From the NCBI GenBank assembly GCA_019639195.1, contig JAHBSI010000001.1, positions 806,001 to 870,000 of the forward strand: 64,000 nucleotides of DNA. Direction: 5' to 3'. The notes under the pieces were generated by a model that was not told where the DNA came from, made no database searches, and saw nothing but the letters and a program-made list of their open reading frames with translations. The stretch comes from Acidobacteriota bacterium (GTDB taxonomy: Bacteria; Acidobacteriota; Blastocatellia; Pyrinomonadales; Pyrinomonadaceae). Positions 43,815 through 52,262 of this stretch are shown piece by piece. Numbering within the stretch: the first letter of the stretch is position 1; every line of letters begins with the position of its first letter. The position numbers and the translations under genes were made by a program.

Positions 43815-45632
43815 TCAGTTGCCGTAGAGTATCTTCGGGCTCGCACTTATCGTGCGGGTCCCTGTGTTCTCAAGGTCAAGCACTACGATCGAATTTCTGC
43901 CTCGCTTTAGCCATCCTGTGGGCAGATAGAGCGATTGCTGCGGGCCGATCCGCCAAAATCTGCCGAGATGGTGACCGTTCACCCAGACATGGCCCTTTCC
44001 CCAACTTCGCATATCGAGGAACGTATCGCCGACCTCTTTGACTCTGAACGACCCGCGGAAGAAGGTTGCGTCTGCCATCTTTGTCTTCGAGAACTTCAGT
44101 TGAGAAAGATCATTAAAAGGCAGTGAGACGATCTCCCAGTTCTTCAGTTCTTTGCCGTCGAGATGCACGCTCTCGGTAATTCCTTTTCGGTCGGAGACGA
44201 ATGCAAGTCCGTAATTGAGGCGACCCATATTCTCTACCAGGACCTCGAGGACATCACCTTTCTTCGCATCGATCGCGATCGACTGCTCTTTTCGCCCGCG
44301 ATCGAGCTTGCCGACAAGTTTCTTATTCAGAAAGACGTGCGAGTAGTCACGCTGTTCTTTGAATTCGAGTGTGCCTTTGGCGTCCGCCGAGAAGCGATGG
44401 CGGTAGAGGACGAATCCGTAGTTCTGCCCGAGATCTTCCATCGGCAGGACATTCTCCGACGTGCGAGAGCTGCCAAGCGTTTTTGCGGCATCGAACAGTC
44501 CGGCGGTTTCGGTCAGGTCGAATGCGGGTATGTCGATGAACTTTGTGTCGTCTTTGACGTCCGGGAACTTCTCGTTTGGGAAATGCTTTTGGATCACCTC
44601 ACGAAGAACGCGATACTTTTCGGTGATCCTTCCGGCCGCATCGAGCACGCCGTCGTAGTCATAATCCGAAGTGTCAGGCTGATACGGCACTTGATTCGAA
44701 TAGTTAGCACCCGCCATATATCCGAACGACCAACCGCCGTGGTACATATAGAAATTGAATGAGATGCCGTTCGCGAGCATATAGTCGATGCCTTTGGCAA
44801 CCGCTTCGGTATCGATCGTGTGATGGTTCTCGCCCCAATGATCGAACCAGCCTGTGTAGTACTCGCCCACCATTCGCGGAATTCCGCTGCGGAATTTTGC
44901 TAGAGCTTCGAACTGTTTTGCCGGATCTTCTCCGACGCCGAAATTTATAACCGGCGTGACATCTGGAAGAGTTCCGCCTTTCAGCATTCGGTCATTCGGG
45001 CCATCCGACGTAAAAAGCGGGACGGTGAATCCAGCGTCGATCAGACTCTTTTTGACGGCGTTCAAATATTCTTTGTCGCTGCCGAACGAACCGTATTCGT
45101 TCTCGACCTGCGACATTATGATGTTGCCGCCGTTCGCTATCTGGAGCGGAGCAAGGTGCTTGCCAACCTCTTTGATATATCGATCAGCTGCGGCAAGGAA
45201 ACTCGGATCCTTCGTCCTGATCTGCATCTTCTTATCGCGCAGCAGCCACGCCGGTAGTCCGCCAAAATCCCACTCGGTGCAGACATACGGCCCCGGGCGA
45301 ATGATCAGAAAAAGGCCTTCTTCCTGAGCGGTCTTTGCGAATCTAGCAATATCGAGGCCGCCGGTGAAGTCAAATTTTCCCGGCTGCGGTTCGTGAAGAT
45401 TCCAGAAAATGTAGGTCGTGATCGTGTTAAGGCCCATAGCTTTCGCCTTGCGAAAGCGGTCGCGCCAATGTTCGGGCGGAATGCGCGGATAATGCATCTC
45501 GCCCGAGCGGATGATGAACGGCTTTCCGTCGAGCATAAAATGCTCGCCTTCGATCGCGAATGTGTGTTTCTGCGCAAGCACGATCGAGCTGCAGAACACG
45601 ACAAAAAACACCAAAAGTAAGGTCTTCTTCAT
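43815..45632 (-). CDS. GH35 beta-galactosidase
   Basis: 605 residues from the ATG at 45632, which overlaps the upstream GH109-type gene stop (ATGA). It has a signal peptide (MKKTLLLVFFVVFCSSIVLA). The GH35 barrel is clear from GEMHYPRIPPEHWRDR, YIFWNLHEPQPG, IIRPGPYVCTEW, and MSQVENEYGSFG, which contains the acid/base Glu. PRMVGEYYTGWFDHWG includes the nucleophile Glu. The C-terminal half is beta-sandwich jelly-roll domains. Releases terminal beta-galactose, for example from mucin-type or N-glycan antennae after desialylation. Confidence 0.94.
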   Translation of the reverse strand: MKKTLLLVFFVVFCSSIVLAQKHTFAIEGEHFMLDGKPFIIRSGEMHYPRIPPEHWRDRFRKAKAMGLNTITTYIFWNLHEPQPGKFDFTGGLDIARFAKTAQEEGLFLIIRPGPYVCTEWDFGGLPAWLLRDKKMQIRTKDPSFLAAADRYIKEVGKHLAPLQIANGGNIIMSQVENEYGSFGSDKEYLNAVKKSLIDAGFTVPLFTSDGPNDRMLKGGTLPDVTPVINFGVGEDPAKQFEALAKFRSGIPRMVGEYYTGWFDHWGENHHTIDTEAVAKGIDYMLANGISFNFYMYHGGWSFGYMAGANYSNQVPYQPDTSDYDYDGVLDAAGRITEKYRVLREVIQKHFPNEKFPDVKDDTKFIDIPAFDLTETAGLFDAAKTLGSSRTSENVLPMEDLGQNYGFVLYRHRFSADAKGTLEFKEQRDYSHVFLNKKLVGKLDRGRKEQSIAIDAKKGDVLEVLVENMGRLNYGLAFVSDRKGITESVHLDGKELKNWEIVSLPFNDLSQLKFSKTKMADATFFRGSFRVKEVGDTFLDMRSWGKGHVWVNGHHLGRFWRIGPQQSLYLPTGWLKRGRNSIVVLDLENTGTRTISASPKILYGN

Positions 45633-46957
45633 ACCAAATTCTCGCGTTTTGTCTGCCAACCACCGCGTGTGAAATCCGGTATCTTTACGGGCATCGAGCC
45701 GCGTGCGACCGACAAGGCACTTAACGGAAACGGTGCTGAGATCGCCGCTCCATCATAAACGTCCATATCGTACGGAATGCCTTCGCGGAAGCAAGTTACG
45801 AGTCGCCACGCCATTATGAAATCCATACCGCCGTGCCCGTGTCCACTAGCCTTTTCACCGAGCTCTTTCCACAGGCGATGAGTGTATTTCTCTTTATATT
45901 TATCGATGGATGCGAACTTATGGCCGCCTTCCTGGCCATCAACGAAGATGCGCGGCGGATAATCGCGAAAGACACCTTTCGTTCCCTGGATGAGGTTGAT
46001 GCGGTCGTATGGATGCGGTGTTACAACATCGTGCTGGACCTTGATCGAAAGGCCTTTTGCGGTCTTGATCAACGTCGTGTTCATATCGCCGCAGATATAT
46101 TTTTCACGCCATTTCGGGCTGCCTTTCGGCACGGTCTTTTCGCGATAGACATCAAGCGACCGCGAGGGCGACGACATCGACACCAAATAATCGAATCGGT
46201 CGCCGCGATTGATGTTCATATAATTTGCGACTGGCCCGAGGCCATGCGTCGGGTAAAGATTGCCATTCAGGCGCGTGTGCCATGCACGACGCCAAAGGCC
46301 CTCGCTGTCATTCTCGTTCATTATTTCGCGAAGGTCGTGAATGTACGCTCCTTCGCCATGCGTGATCTCGCCGAAAAGCCCGTCACGCACCATATTGAGC
46401 ACCATCGTTTCGTTGAAATCGAAATTGCAGTTCTCCATCATAATGCAGTGCTTTCGCGTGCGTTCTGATGTATCGACGAGTGCCCAGATATCCTTCATCG
46501 TCGTCGCCATCGGGACCTCGACCCCGACATGCTTTCCGTTGTTCATCGCGGCGAGGGCAACACGGGCGTGCCATTCCCATGGCGTTGGCGAAAAGACGAA
46601 ATCGACGTCATCCCGCTGGCACAGTTTCTCGAATGCATAGTCGCCATCCGTGTACATCGCGGGGCTTGGACGGCCGGCCTTCTCGATCATGACCTTGCCC
46701 TTTTCCGCATTTGCTTTTACGTTGTCGCAGAGGGCAACGATGTCGAGATTATCGACGCCGAGAAAATCGTTGATCATCGACAGCCCGCGTCGGCCCACGC
46801 CGACCACGCCGAGACGAACGCGGTCCCGCTTCTCGAACGGCACGCCGATCATCGTTTTCGCCGGTGCTGCCTGTACGGTTTCGGTGCCGATCAGGGTGGT
46901 CGCAATGGTCGCGGCAACTCCCGACTTCAAAAGATCACGTCTTGTAATGTCACCCAT
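45629..46957 (-). CDS. GH109-type alpha-N-acetylgalactosaminidase (Gfo/Idh/MocA fold, TAT-exported)
   Basis: 442 residues from the ATG at 46957, with GGAGGG upstream; an in-frame extension to 47014 runs into the previous gene. TRRDLLKSG opens a twin-arginine signal. The Rossmann motif GVVGVGRRGLSM binds NAD, and HGLGPVANYMNINRGDRFDYLVSMSSPS (in part: THGLGPVANYMN) plus GHGHGGMDF match GH109 enzymes, which use NAD redox chemistry to hydrolyse alpha-GalNAc linkages. A plain Gfo/Idh dehydrogenase is the alternative, but the TAT signal and glycosidase context favour GH109. Export through TAT fits a folded cofactor-bearing enzyme. Confidence 0.88.
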   Translation of the reverse strand: MGDITRRDLLKSGVAATIATTLIGTETVQAAPAKTMIGVPFEKRDRVRLGVVGVGRRGLSMINDFLGVDNLDIVALCDNVKANAEKGKVMIEKAGRPSPAMYTDGDYAFEKLCQRDDVDFVFSPTPWEWHARVALAAMNNGKHVGVEVPMATTMKDIWALVDTSERTRKHCIMMENCNFDFNETMVLNMVRDGLFGEITHGEGAYIHDLREIMNENDSEGLWRRAWHTRLNGNLYPTHGLGPVANYMNINRGDRFDYLVSMSSPSRSLDVYREKTVPKGSPKWREKYICGDMNTTLIKTAKGLSIKVQHDVVTPHPYDRINLIQGTKGVFRDYPPRIFVDGQEGGHKFASIDKYKEKYTHRLWKELGEKASGHGHGGMDFIMAWRLVTCFREGIPYDMDVYDGAAISAPFPLSALSVARGSMPVKIPDFTRGGWQTKRENLV

Positions 46958-46979
46958 TCTCTTTCCCTCCAGAAATTTC

Positions 46980-49238
46980 CTAATGAACAAATTCACCGCC
47001 GTATGCCCGCCCAAGGCCGCGGCCTTTAAGGCCCCACAGCACGCGGAATGTCGAATCGCCGCCGCGGTGGTTGTAACGCAGCGACATCTCGTGATAGCCG
47101 GCTTTGAGCGGCACGATCACCGTGCGGACCTTGCGGTCCTTTGTGCCTGCATCGTCGATAATGCGCTGCCCGTCGAGAAGTACGGTCACATCCCAAGTGG
47201 CATCAACCTGAAACTCGTAGATGCCGTCGGCAGGAGCTTTCATATAGCCATCGAACTGCACGCCGAAGCTTTGCTTCAGGTCGAACTGTTTTGCGAATTG
47301 CTCGAGCATTATCGACTTCGTCTCACCTTTTACAGGAGTTTGATCCGGAACCACAAACTCGAACGCGACGCCGGGCCGCGTCTGCTCTGGCTCGACCGAC
47401 GGTAGCGGCTGGCGGTCGATGTATGTTGCCGCATAGATCGAACTCTTGCGGCCCGAGGGAATAACGACGATCGTCTTAACGGTCTTGATCTCGTCTTTTC
47501 CGACGGTAAACTCGATGGGGCCGGTGTAGAGTTTCGAATTCTCGTCGGGAGTCGAACCGTCGAGCGTGTAATAGATCTTGTAGTTCGCAACGAGCGGCCT
47601 GATATCAAGAACGGCCTTACCATCCGAACCGACGATCGTGTTCTTAAGGCCTTCGGGTTCGGGGATCCTGAAGTTCACGTTCTGTGCTTCGAGACGTGCG
47701 AGGCTGGCCCCGAGGCGAAGTCTGAAGTCTGCGTAATTCTTCTCACTCGGATTTGTCCAAAGGACCTCGGCCAAGGCGAGCATTCTTGGGAACGCCATAT
47801 ACTCGACATTTGAAGGTCCCTTCAGATACTCGGTCCAGATATTCGCCTGTCCGCCGAGAATATACTTGACCTCGTCGGCTGAGAGCTCTTTCGGTACGGG
47901 ATTCCAGCCGTAAACTTTATCGAGCGGAACGTAGCTGCCGATGTTCAGCGGTTCATACGCGGGATCGCCCTGTCCATAGTCGAAATAAACGTACGTGTTC
48001 GGCGTCATGATCACATCGTGATGAGCGTTTGCGGCCTCGATGCCGCCTTTCTCACCACGCCAGCTCATAATGGTCGCGTTTGGTGCGACACCGCCTTCGA
48101 GGATCTCGTCCCAGCCGATGATCTTCTTGCCTTTTGAATTGATGAACTTCTCAATGCGGCGAATAAAGTAGCTCTGGACTTCGTGCTCGTCTTTGAGGTT
48201 CTCGCGCTTCATCAGCTCCTGAACAAATGGAGATTCTTTCCAGTGATCTTTTAGGACCTCGTCGCCGCCGATATGAATGTACGGCGAGTCCGGAAAAAGC
48301 CTGATCGTTTCATCTAGGACATCTTCGAGGAACTTGAACGTCGTATCCGTCGGGCAAAATACTTCTTTGAAAATGCCCCACGTAGTTTGCACCTTGTATT
48401 TAAAGTCGGCCTTGCAGCCAAGCTCCGGGTATGCGGCGATCGCGGCCGATGCATGGCCAGGAAGTTCGATCTCCGGAATGACGGTGATGTGCCGGGCCTT
48501 TGCGTACGCGAGGACATCCTTGATCTGTGCTTGAGTATAGAAACCTTCGACCGGAATGCCGTCACCGACATACGGGGAGAAGTTGCGGGCGACCATCGTC
48601 TCAGGCCGTTTTGAACCGATCTCGGTCAGTTTCGGATGTTTTTTGATCTCTATGCGCCAGCCCTGGTCGTCGGTCAAATGCCAATGGAACGTATTGAACT
48701 TATACTGCGACATCAGGTCGATGTATTTCTTCACGAACTCAATGGGCATAAAATGCCGCGACACATCAAGGTGCATTCCGCGATATGCAAAACGCGGAGC
48801 GTCGTTGATCGTAACGGCCGGCAGCTCGAGCCCGTTGCCGGGAGCGGCATCGATCAGCTGCCGCAGAGACTGAACAGCGTAGAAACGTCCGCTTGCCGTG
48901 CCGCCGATCGTGATGCCGTTGGCTTCGATCTTGAGCGAATACGAGCCGTCCGTGCCGTTCGTTACAGGCTCGAAGGTGATTGCAGGTTCACCCTTTGCTT
49001 TCGAGACGATCTTTAGGTCGAGCGACGACCGCTGCTTTACAAGTGAGCGGAGCATCTCGGCAAGAGCCTTTGCATCCTTATCCTTGGCGACAATGCGGGT
49101 GGCCGCACCGATCCCAAAGCTTCCGGAGCCGCGAACCATCGAGTTCGGCTTTGGAATGATGTTGATCTCGCCCGATTGAGCGGCTACAGAGGACACAATG
49201 AGTAAAAAAGCTGCGATAGCAGCAAAAAAGCTTTTCAT
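46980..49238 (-). CDS. GH20 beta-N-acetylhexosaminidase with CHB_HEX_C and PA14 domains
   Basis: 752 residues. It has a signal peptide (MKSFFAAIAAFLLIVSSVAA). Residues about 25-145 form the GH20b domain; the barrel shows GMHLDVSRHF, HWHLTDDQGWRIEI, PEIELPGHA and the catalytic pair in HIGGDEV (Asp-Glu, near residue 317). Residues about 535-605 are a chitobiase C-terminal-like domain, and about 630-745 a PA14 domain that may bind carbohydrate. It removes terminal beta-GlcNAc or GalNAc by substrate-assisted catalysis. First gene of the glycosidase operon; GH109 follows by 22 bases. Confidence 0.95.
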   Translation of the reverse strand: MKSFFAAIAAFLLIVSSVAAQSGEINIIPKPNSMVRGSGSFGIGAATRIVAKDKDAKALAEMLRSLVKQRSSLDLKIVSKAKGEPAITFEPVTNGTDGSYSLKIEANGITIGGTASGRFYAVQSLRQLIDAAPGNGLELPAVTINDAPRFAYRGMHLDVSRHFMPIEFVKKYIDLMSQYKFNTFHWHLTDDQGWRIEIKKHPKLTEIGSKRPETMVARNFSPYVGDGIPVEGFYTQAQIKDVLAYAKARHITVIPEIELPGHASAAIAAYPELGCKADFKYKVQTTWGIFKEVFCPTDTTFKFLEDVLDETIRLFPDSPYIHIGGDEVLKDHWKESPFVQELMKRENLKDEHEVQSYFIRRIEKFINSKGKKIIGWDEILEGGVAPNATIMSWRGEKGGIEAANAHHDVIMTPNTYVYFDYGQGDPAYEPLNIGSYVPLDKVYGWNPVPKELSADEVKYILGGQANIWTEYLKGPSNVEYMAFPRMLALAEVLWTNPSEKNYADFRLRLGASLARLEAQNVNFRIPEPEGLKNTIVGSDGKAVLDIRPLVANYKIYYTLDGSTPDENSKLYTGPIEFTVGKDEIKTVKTIVVIPSGRKSSIYAATYIDRQPLPSVEPEQTRPGVAFEFVVPDQTPVKGETKSIMLEQFAKQFDLKQSFGVQFDGYMKAPADGIYEFQVDATWDVTVLLDGQRIIDDAGTKDRKVRTVIVPLKAGYHEMSLRYNHRGGDSTFRVLWGLKGRGLGRAYGGEFVH

Positions 49239-49295
49239 AGAACTATTAGCTCAACTTACCCGCCCGTGGGGTTCGAGCCCCGCAAGCGTTGGAAT

Positions 49296-50261
49296 TTACG
49301 ATCGAAGTGTTTTCAGCAATTGTGCCAGTTCTTGCGGCAGTTCGGAAGTAAAAAATAGGTGCTCGCCGGTTTTTGGGTGGTCAAAGGCAAGCCGAGCCGA
49401 GTGTAGAAAGAACCGGCCGAGATCCTTAACGGCCTTCTTTATCTCGATATTTGCAATCGAATTATCGCGGCCTTCGTTGTAGGTCGCATCGCCGACGACC
49501 GGATGATTGATCGATGCCAGGTGAACACGGATCTGGTGTGTGCGGCCGGTCTTGATCTCGACGTCGAGAAGAGCGAACTTCTCGAACCGCTCGCGGACCT
49601 TCCAATGCGTCCACGCTTCGCGTCCGTTGGCGGCAACAGTCATCTTTGTTCGATGCCAGCGATCGCGGGTGATCGGACGGTCGATGGTGCCTGCGTTCTC
49701 ACGCGGGTCGCCGTGAACCAGAGCAATGTAAGATTTGTGCACCTTGCGTTCGCGAAAGGCGGCGGACAAGGCCTCTTGAGTTTCGAGGTCTTTTGCGACG
49801 ACGATCAGGCCCGAAGTGTCCTTATCAAGCCGATGGACGATGCCGACGCGATCCTTCGGAGCGGCCTTGCTGAGCGCGGGCTCCGGCACATCAAACTTAA
49901 AATGCCACGCGATCGCGTTTGCCAGCGTTCCTGTCGGAACACCCGCTCCCGGATGAACGACCATTCCCGCAGGCTTGTTGATGACGGCGAGATCAGCGTC
50001 CTCAAAAACGATCTCAAGCGGAATATCCGCGGGTTCGAATCTTGCAACGGGTTCTTCCGTGAGGTCGGCGTCGATCTCGTCGCCCTCGCGGAGCTTGTAC
50101 GAGACCTTTGCCGCCTTACCGTTTACGAGAACATCGCCGTCCTCGATAATGCGCTGCAGACGCGAACGCGAGTATCCTTCGATGCGATCGGCAAGGAATG
50201 CATCGAGACGATCACCTGCGTTTTCCGCACCTACTGTTAAGTCTTGCTGGATATCGCCCAT
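49296..50261 (-). CDS. RluA-family 23S rRNA pseudouridine synthase (RluD-like)
   Basis: 321 residues. An S4 RNA-binding domain (about 15-75: RLDAFLADRIEGYSRSRLQRI) precedes the synthase core; HRLDKDTSGLIV has the catalytic Asp (HRLD). HQIRVHLASINHPVVGD is the usual C-terminal motif. RluD makes pseudouridines in helix 69 of 23S rRNA; RluD versus RluC/RluA is judged on S4 and neighbours only. Gene order lspA-lgt-rluD is common in this and other phyla. It starts 33 bases after lgt. Confidence 0.9.
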   Translation of the reverse strand: MGDIQQDLTVGAENAGDRLDAFLADRIEGYSRSRLQRIIEDGDVLVNGKAAKVSYKLREGDEIDADLTEEPVARFEPADIPLEIVFEDADLAVINKPAGMVVHPGAGVPTGTLANAIAWHFKFDVPEPALSKAAPKDRVGIVHRLDKDTSGLIVVAKDLETQEALSAAFRERKVHKSYIALVHGDPRENAGTIDRPITRDRWHRTKMTVAANGREAWTHWKVRERFEKFALLDVEIKTGRTHQIRVHLASINHPVVGDATYNEGRDNSIANIEIKKAVKDLGRFFLHSARLAFDHPKTGEHLFFTSELPQELAQLLKTLRS

Positions 50262-50262
50262 C

Positions 50263-50296
50263 TAATTAGTAATTCATAAATTAGTAATTACTAATT
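50263..50296. repeat. AT-rich palindrome and direct repeat
   Basis: A perfect 18-base palindrome, aattagtaattactaatt (50279-50296), covers part of the lgt stop, and a copy of its left half (taattagtaatt, 50263-50274) lies directly before it. It stands out against GC-rich surroundings. It occupies the gap between rluD and lgt. No T-tract suits a terminator. Confidence 0.6.
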
Positions 50297-51101
50297 ATTT
50301 TGCAAGTGGAGCACGGTCCGCGGAACGAAGCCGCACGATCATAAAGATAATTGATGCAACGGCAACAAGGAGACTGACGAGCTGTGATGTCGAAAGGCCG
50401 GTGAGCGTCGTAAGCCCAAAAAGGTCACCGCGAGGGTCGTCACGGATGAATTCGATCAGAAAACGGAAAATTGAATAGATAATGCCGTAGGCGACGAGCA
50501 CCTGACCGTCAAATTTCTTGCGTTTGTGCAGCCAGAAGAGAAAGGCAAAGACCGCAAACATGGTAAAAGATTCGATCAGTTGTGTCGGATAAAGAAAAAT
50601 ATCTGTGTGGCCGGGGCCATAGATCGGGACGCCCGTGTATTCGTGACCGAGTTCGGTAAAATGAACGCCGAGGAACGAGGTCGTTTCCTTTCCCCAGCAG
50701 CAGCCGGCGGCAAAACAGCCTTGTCGCCCGAATGCCTGCCCGAGAGCGACTGCGGGTGCAAATGCGTCGGTCACCTTCCAAAACGGCAATTTGTAGTAGA
50801 GCATTAGGCCAACGACGGTCAGAAAGCCGCCGATCAGCCCGCCGTAAAAAACGCCGCCCGAACGCAGAAAATCGAGCGTGAATATCTGCACGCTGGGTTC
50901 GACGAGGATCATCAGAACCTTTGACCCGACAAGGCCGCCTACGAGCGTCCAAAGCCCGAGGTCATAGATACGATCCTTTGAAATGCCGTCGCGAGCCGCA
51001 AGCCTCGAGGCCGTGAACAACGCGAGAAGCATTCCGACCGTAAGCCAGATGCCGTACGTTGTTATCGGGAAGTTGCCGATGTGAAAAAGCTCGGGGTACA
51101 T
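50295..51101 (-). CDS. lgt: Prolipoprotein diacylglyceryl transferase
   Basis: 268 residues with seven transmembrane segments. Lgt moves diacylglycerol from phosphatidylglycerol to the lipobox cysteine of prolipoproteins. GRQGCFAAGCCWG (near residue 127) is the Cys-containing form of the Lgt signature found in several phyla, and GGLVGSKVLMI and YPTQLIES are conserved. It stands between lspA and rluD; 33 bases separate it from each. Confidence 0.93.
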   Translation of the reverse strand: MYPELFHIGNFPITTYGIWLTVGMLLALFTASRLAARDGISKDRIYDLGLWTLVGGLVGSKVLMILVEPSVQIFTLDFLRSGGVFYGGLIGGFLTVVGLMLYYKLPFWKVTDAFAPAVALGQAFGRQGCFAAGCCWGKETTSFLGVHFTELGHEYTGVPIYGPGHTDIFLYPTQLIESFTMFAVFAFLFWLHKRKKFDGQVLVAYGIIYSIFRFLIEFIRDDPRGDLFGLTTLTGLSTSQLVSLLVAVASIIFMIVRLRSADRAPLAK

Positions 51102-51134
51102 CTTTTGCCTTTTAACCGAGGAAAGGTTCGGGCC

Positions 51135-51674
51135 TTAGGCTCGTACGTCCTCCTCTTTCGCCGCCTTTTCGGCGAGGGCCTGTTTGTCGCCTCTTTTTGA
51201 GAGGATCATATCGAGCATCAGGATCAGAGCACCAATGACGATCGCCATATCTGCGACGTTAAACGTCGGGTAATGCCAGGCGCCGAACTGCACATCGATA
51301 AAATCGATAACAAATCCAAGTCTTAGACGGTCAGTTACGTTGCCGACGATGCCTGCAAGAAGAAGTGCGAGAGCTCCGAGAATACGATCGTCGGTTCTCG
51401 GCGTTCGCCAGAAGAAGTAAAGGACGAGCACCGCAGCGACCATTGCGACCGCGGACAATCCCCAGCGGCCGGTGCTGCCGTGATCGTCAAGCATCGAGAA
51501 AGCAACGCCCGTATTATGAGTATAAGCAAGGTTCAGGAAGCCGTTTATGATCGAGCGGTCGCCGCCGAACCGCAGCGTTCTTGCCGCCCAGGCCTTCGTG
51601 GTCTGGTCGATCATAAAGGCGCCGCCTGCTATTGCCAGATAGGCGATCTTCCAAAGAATGTTGCGACCGGTCAT
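51135..51674 (-). CDS. lspA: Lipoprotein signal peptidase (signal peptidase II)
   Basis: 179 residues with four transmembrane segments. Cuts the signal peptide of diacylglyceryl prolipoproteins. The catalytic Asp pair is visible: NVTDRLRLGFVIDFID and PTFNVADMAIVIG. LAYTHNTGVAFSML is the conserved loop before TM3. A basic, acidic-ended C-terminal tail (LSKRGDKQALAEKAAKEED) is present. Overlaps a small frame at its start (ATGA), described separately. Confidence 0.94.
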   Translation of the reverse strand: MTGRNILWKIAYLAIAGGAFMIDQTTKAWAARTLRFGGDRSIINGFLNLAYTHNTGVAFSMLDDHGSTGRWGLSAVAMVAAVLVLYFFWRTPRTDDRILGALALLLAGIVGNVTDRLRLGFVIDFIDVQFGAWHYPTFNVADMAIVIGALILMLDMILSKRGDKQALAEKAAKEEDVRA

Positions 51675-51803
51675 TGTGAACTTTTTGTAACGGCGTAATA
51701 AGACCTATTCACGATCTTCCATTCGCCGTTTACACCGATAACAAGGATAAAGGGCAATAATGTGTATTTCATACGGACCTCTAGTGAGCTGAACACCTGC
51801 TCT
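51671..51803 (-). pseudogene. Remnant or leader ORF ahead of lspA (NTF2-like C-terminus)
   Basis: A minus-strand frame from a stop at about 51800 to 51671 reads EQVFSSLEVRMKYT, then LLPFILVIGVNGEWKIVNRSYY. It ends in an ATGA overlapping the lspA start. The GEWKIVNRSYY ending resembles the end of SnoaL/DUF4440-type domains (NTF2 superfamily). An internal ATG at 51772 with GAGG upstream would give a 33-residue peptide. It is either a decayed gene's tail or a short coupled leader peptide. Confidence 0.4.
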
Positions 51804-51818
51804 CAGATCAAGAGCTAT

Positions 51819-52253
51819 CTATTCAACGTAGGGGAATATCGCCTTAGGAGCTTTGTATTCCTCCGGCCACGGCAAATAGCAGACATCCGTACAGCCGATC
51901 GCATAGGTCACGACCTTCCATTTTCCGCCCGTGTTCTTCATTAACGCGAAGTAGTTGTTGTCGAATGCTCCGGCCTCGATCGCCTCGCTGTACTGGGTTT
52001 GGGAAAAGTCAGGTGCGTTTCCGTTCGCATCCTGCAAACTGCCGCTCACGAACGCCCAGCGTCCTGACACGTTAAAAGTATCCGCGACGAATACGATCTT
52101 CTGTTTTAGTTCGCGTTCGACGGGAACGCGCAGCGTATCAAGGATCGCCTTGCGCTCCGGCGTGCCTTTTTCCGGTGTATGAACGGATTGTGATGCTGCG
52201 GTGGCGGCCAGCATCATCAGCATCAATAAAGACAAAACAGCAACTCTCATCAT
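51819..52253 (-). CDS. Small secreted hypothetical protein
   Basis: 144 residues with a Sec signal peptide (about residues 1-22, cut after AASQ). The mature domain starts with an ARKAILDTLRVPVERELKQ-like helix (here KAILDTLRVPVEREL) and strands GRWAFVSGSLQD and GKWKVVTYAIGCTDVCY, where two cysteines four apart may form a disulfide. This layout resembles families of small periplasmic proteins of unknown role. It starts 9 bases after the ileS stop and is part of that operon. Confidence 0.78.
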   Translation of the reverse strand: MMRVAVLSLLMLMMLAATAASQSVHTPEKGTPERKAILDTLRVPVERELKQKIVFVADTFNVSGRWAFVSGSLQDANGNAPDFSQTQYSEAIEAGAFDNNYFALMKNTGGKWKVVTYAIGCTDVCYLPWPEEYKAPKAIFPYVE

Positions 52254-52262
52254 AGTTTCTCC

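Noticed and set aside
49245..49290. tRNA-like T-arm (GGGGTTCGAGCCCC) between the GH20 and rluD genes
   Set aside because: There is no room for acceptor, D and anticodon arms, and no cloverleaf can be formed. It is probably a chance hairpin.
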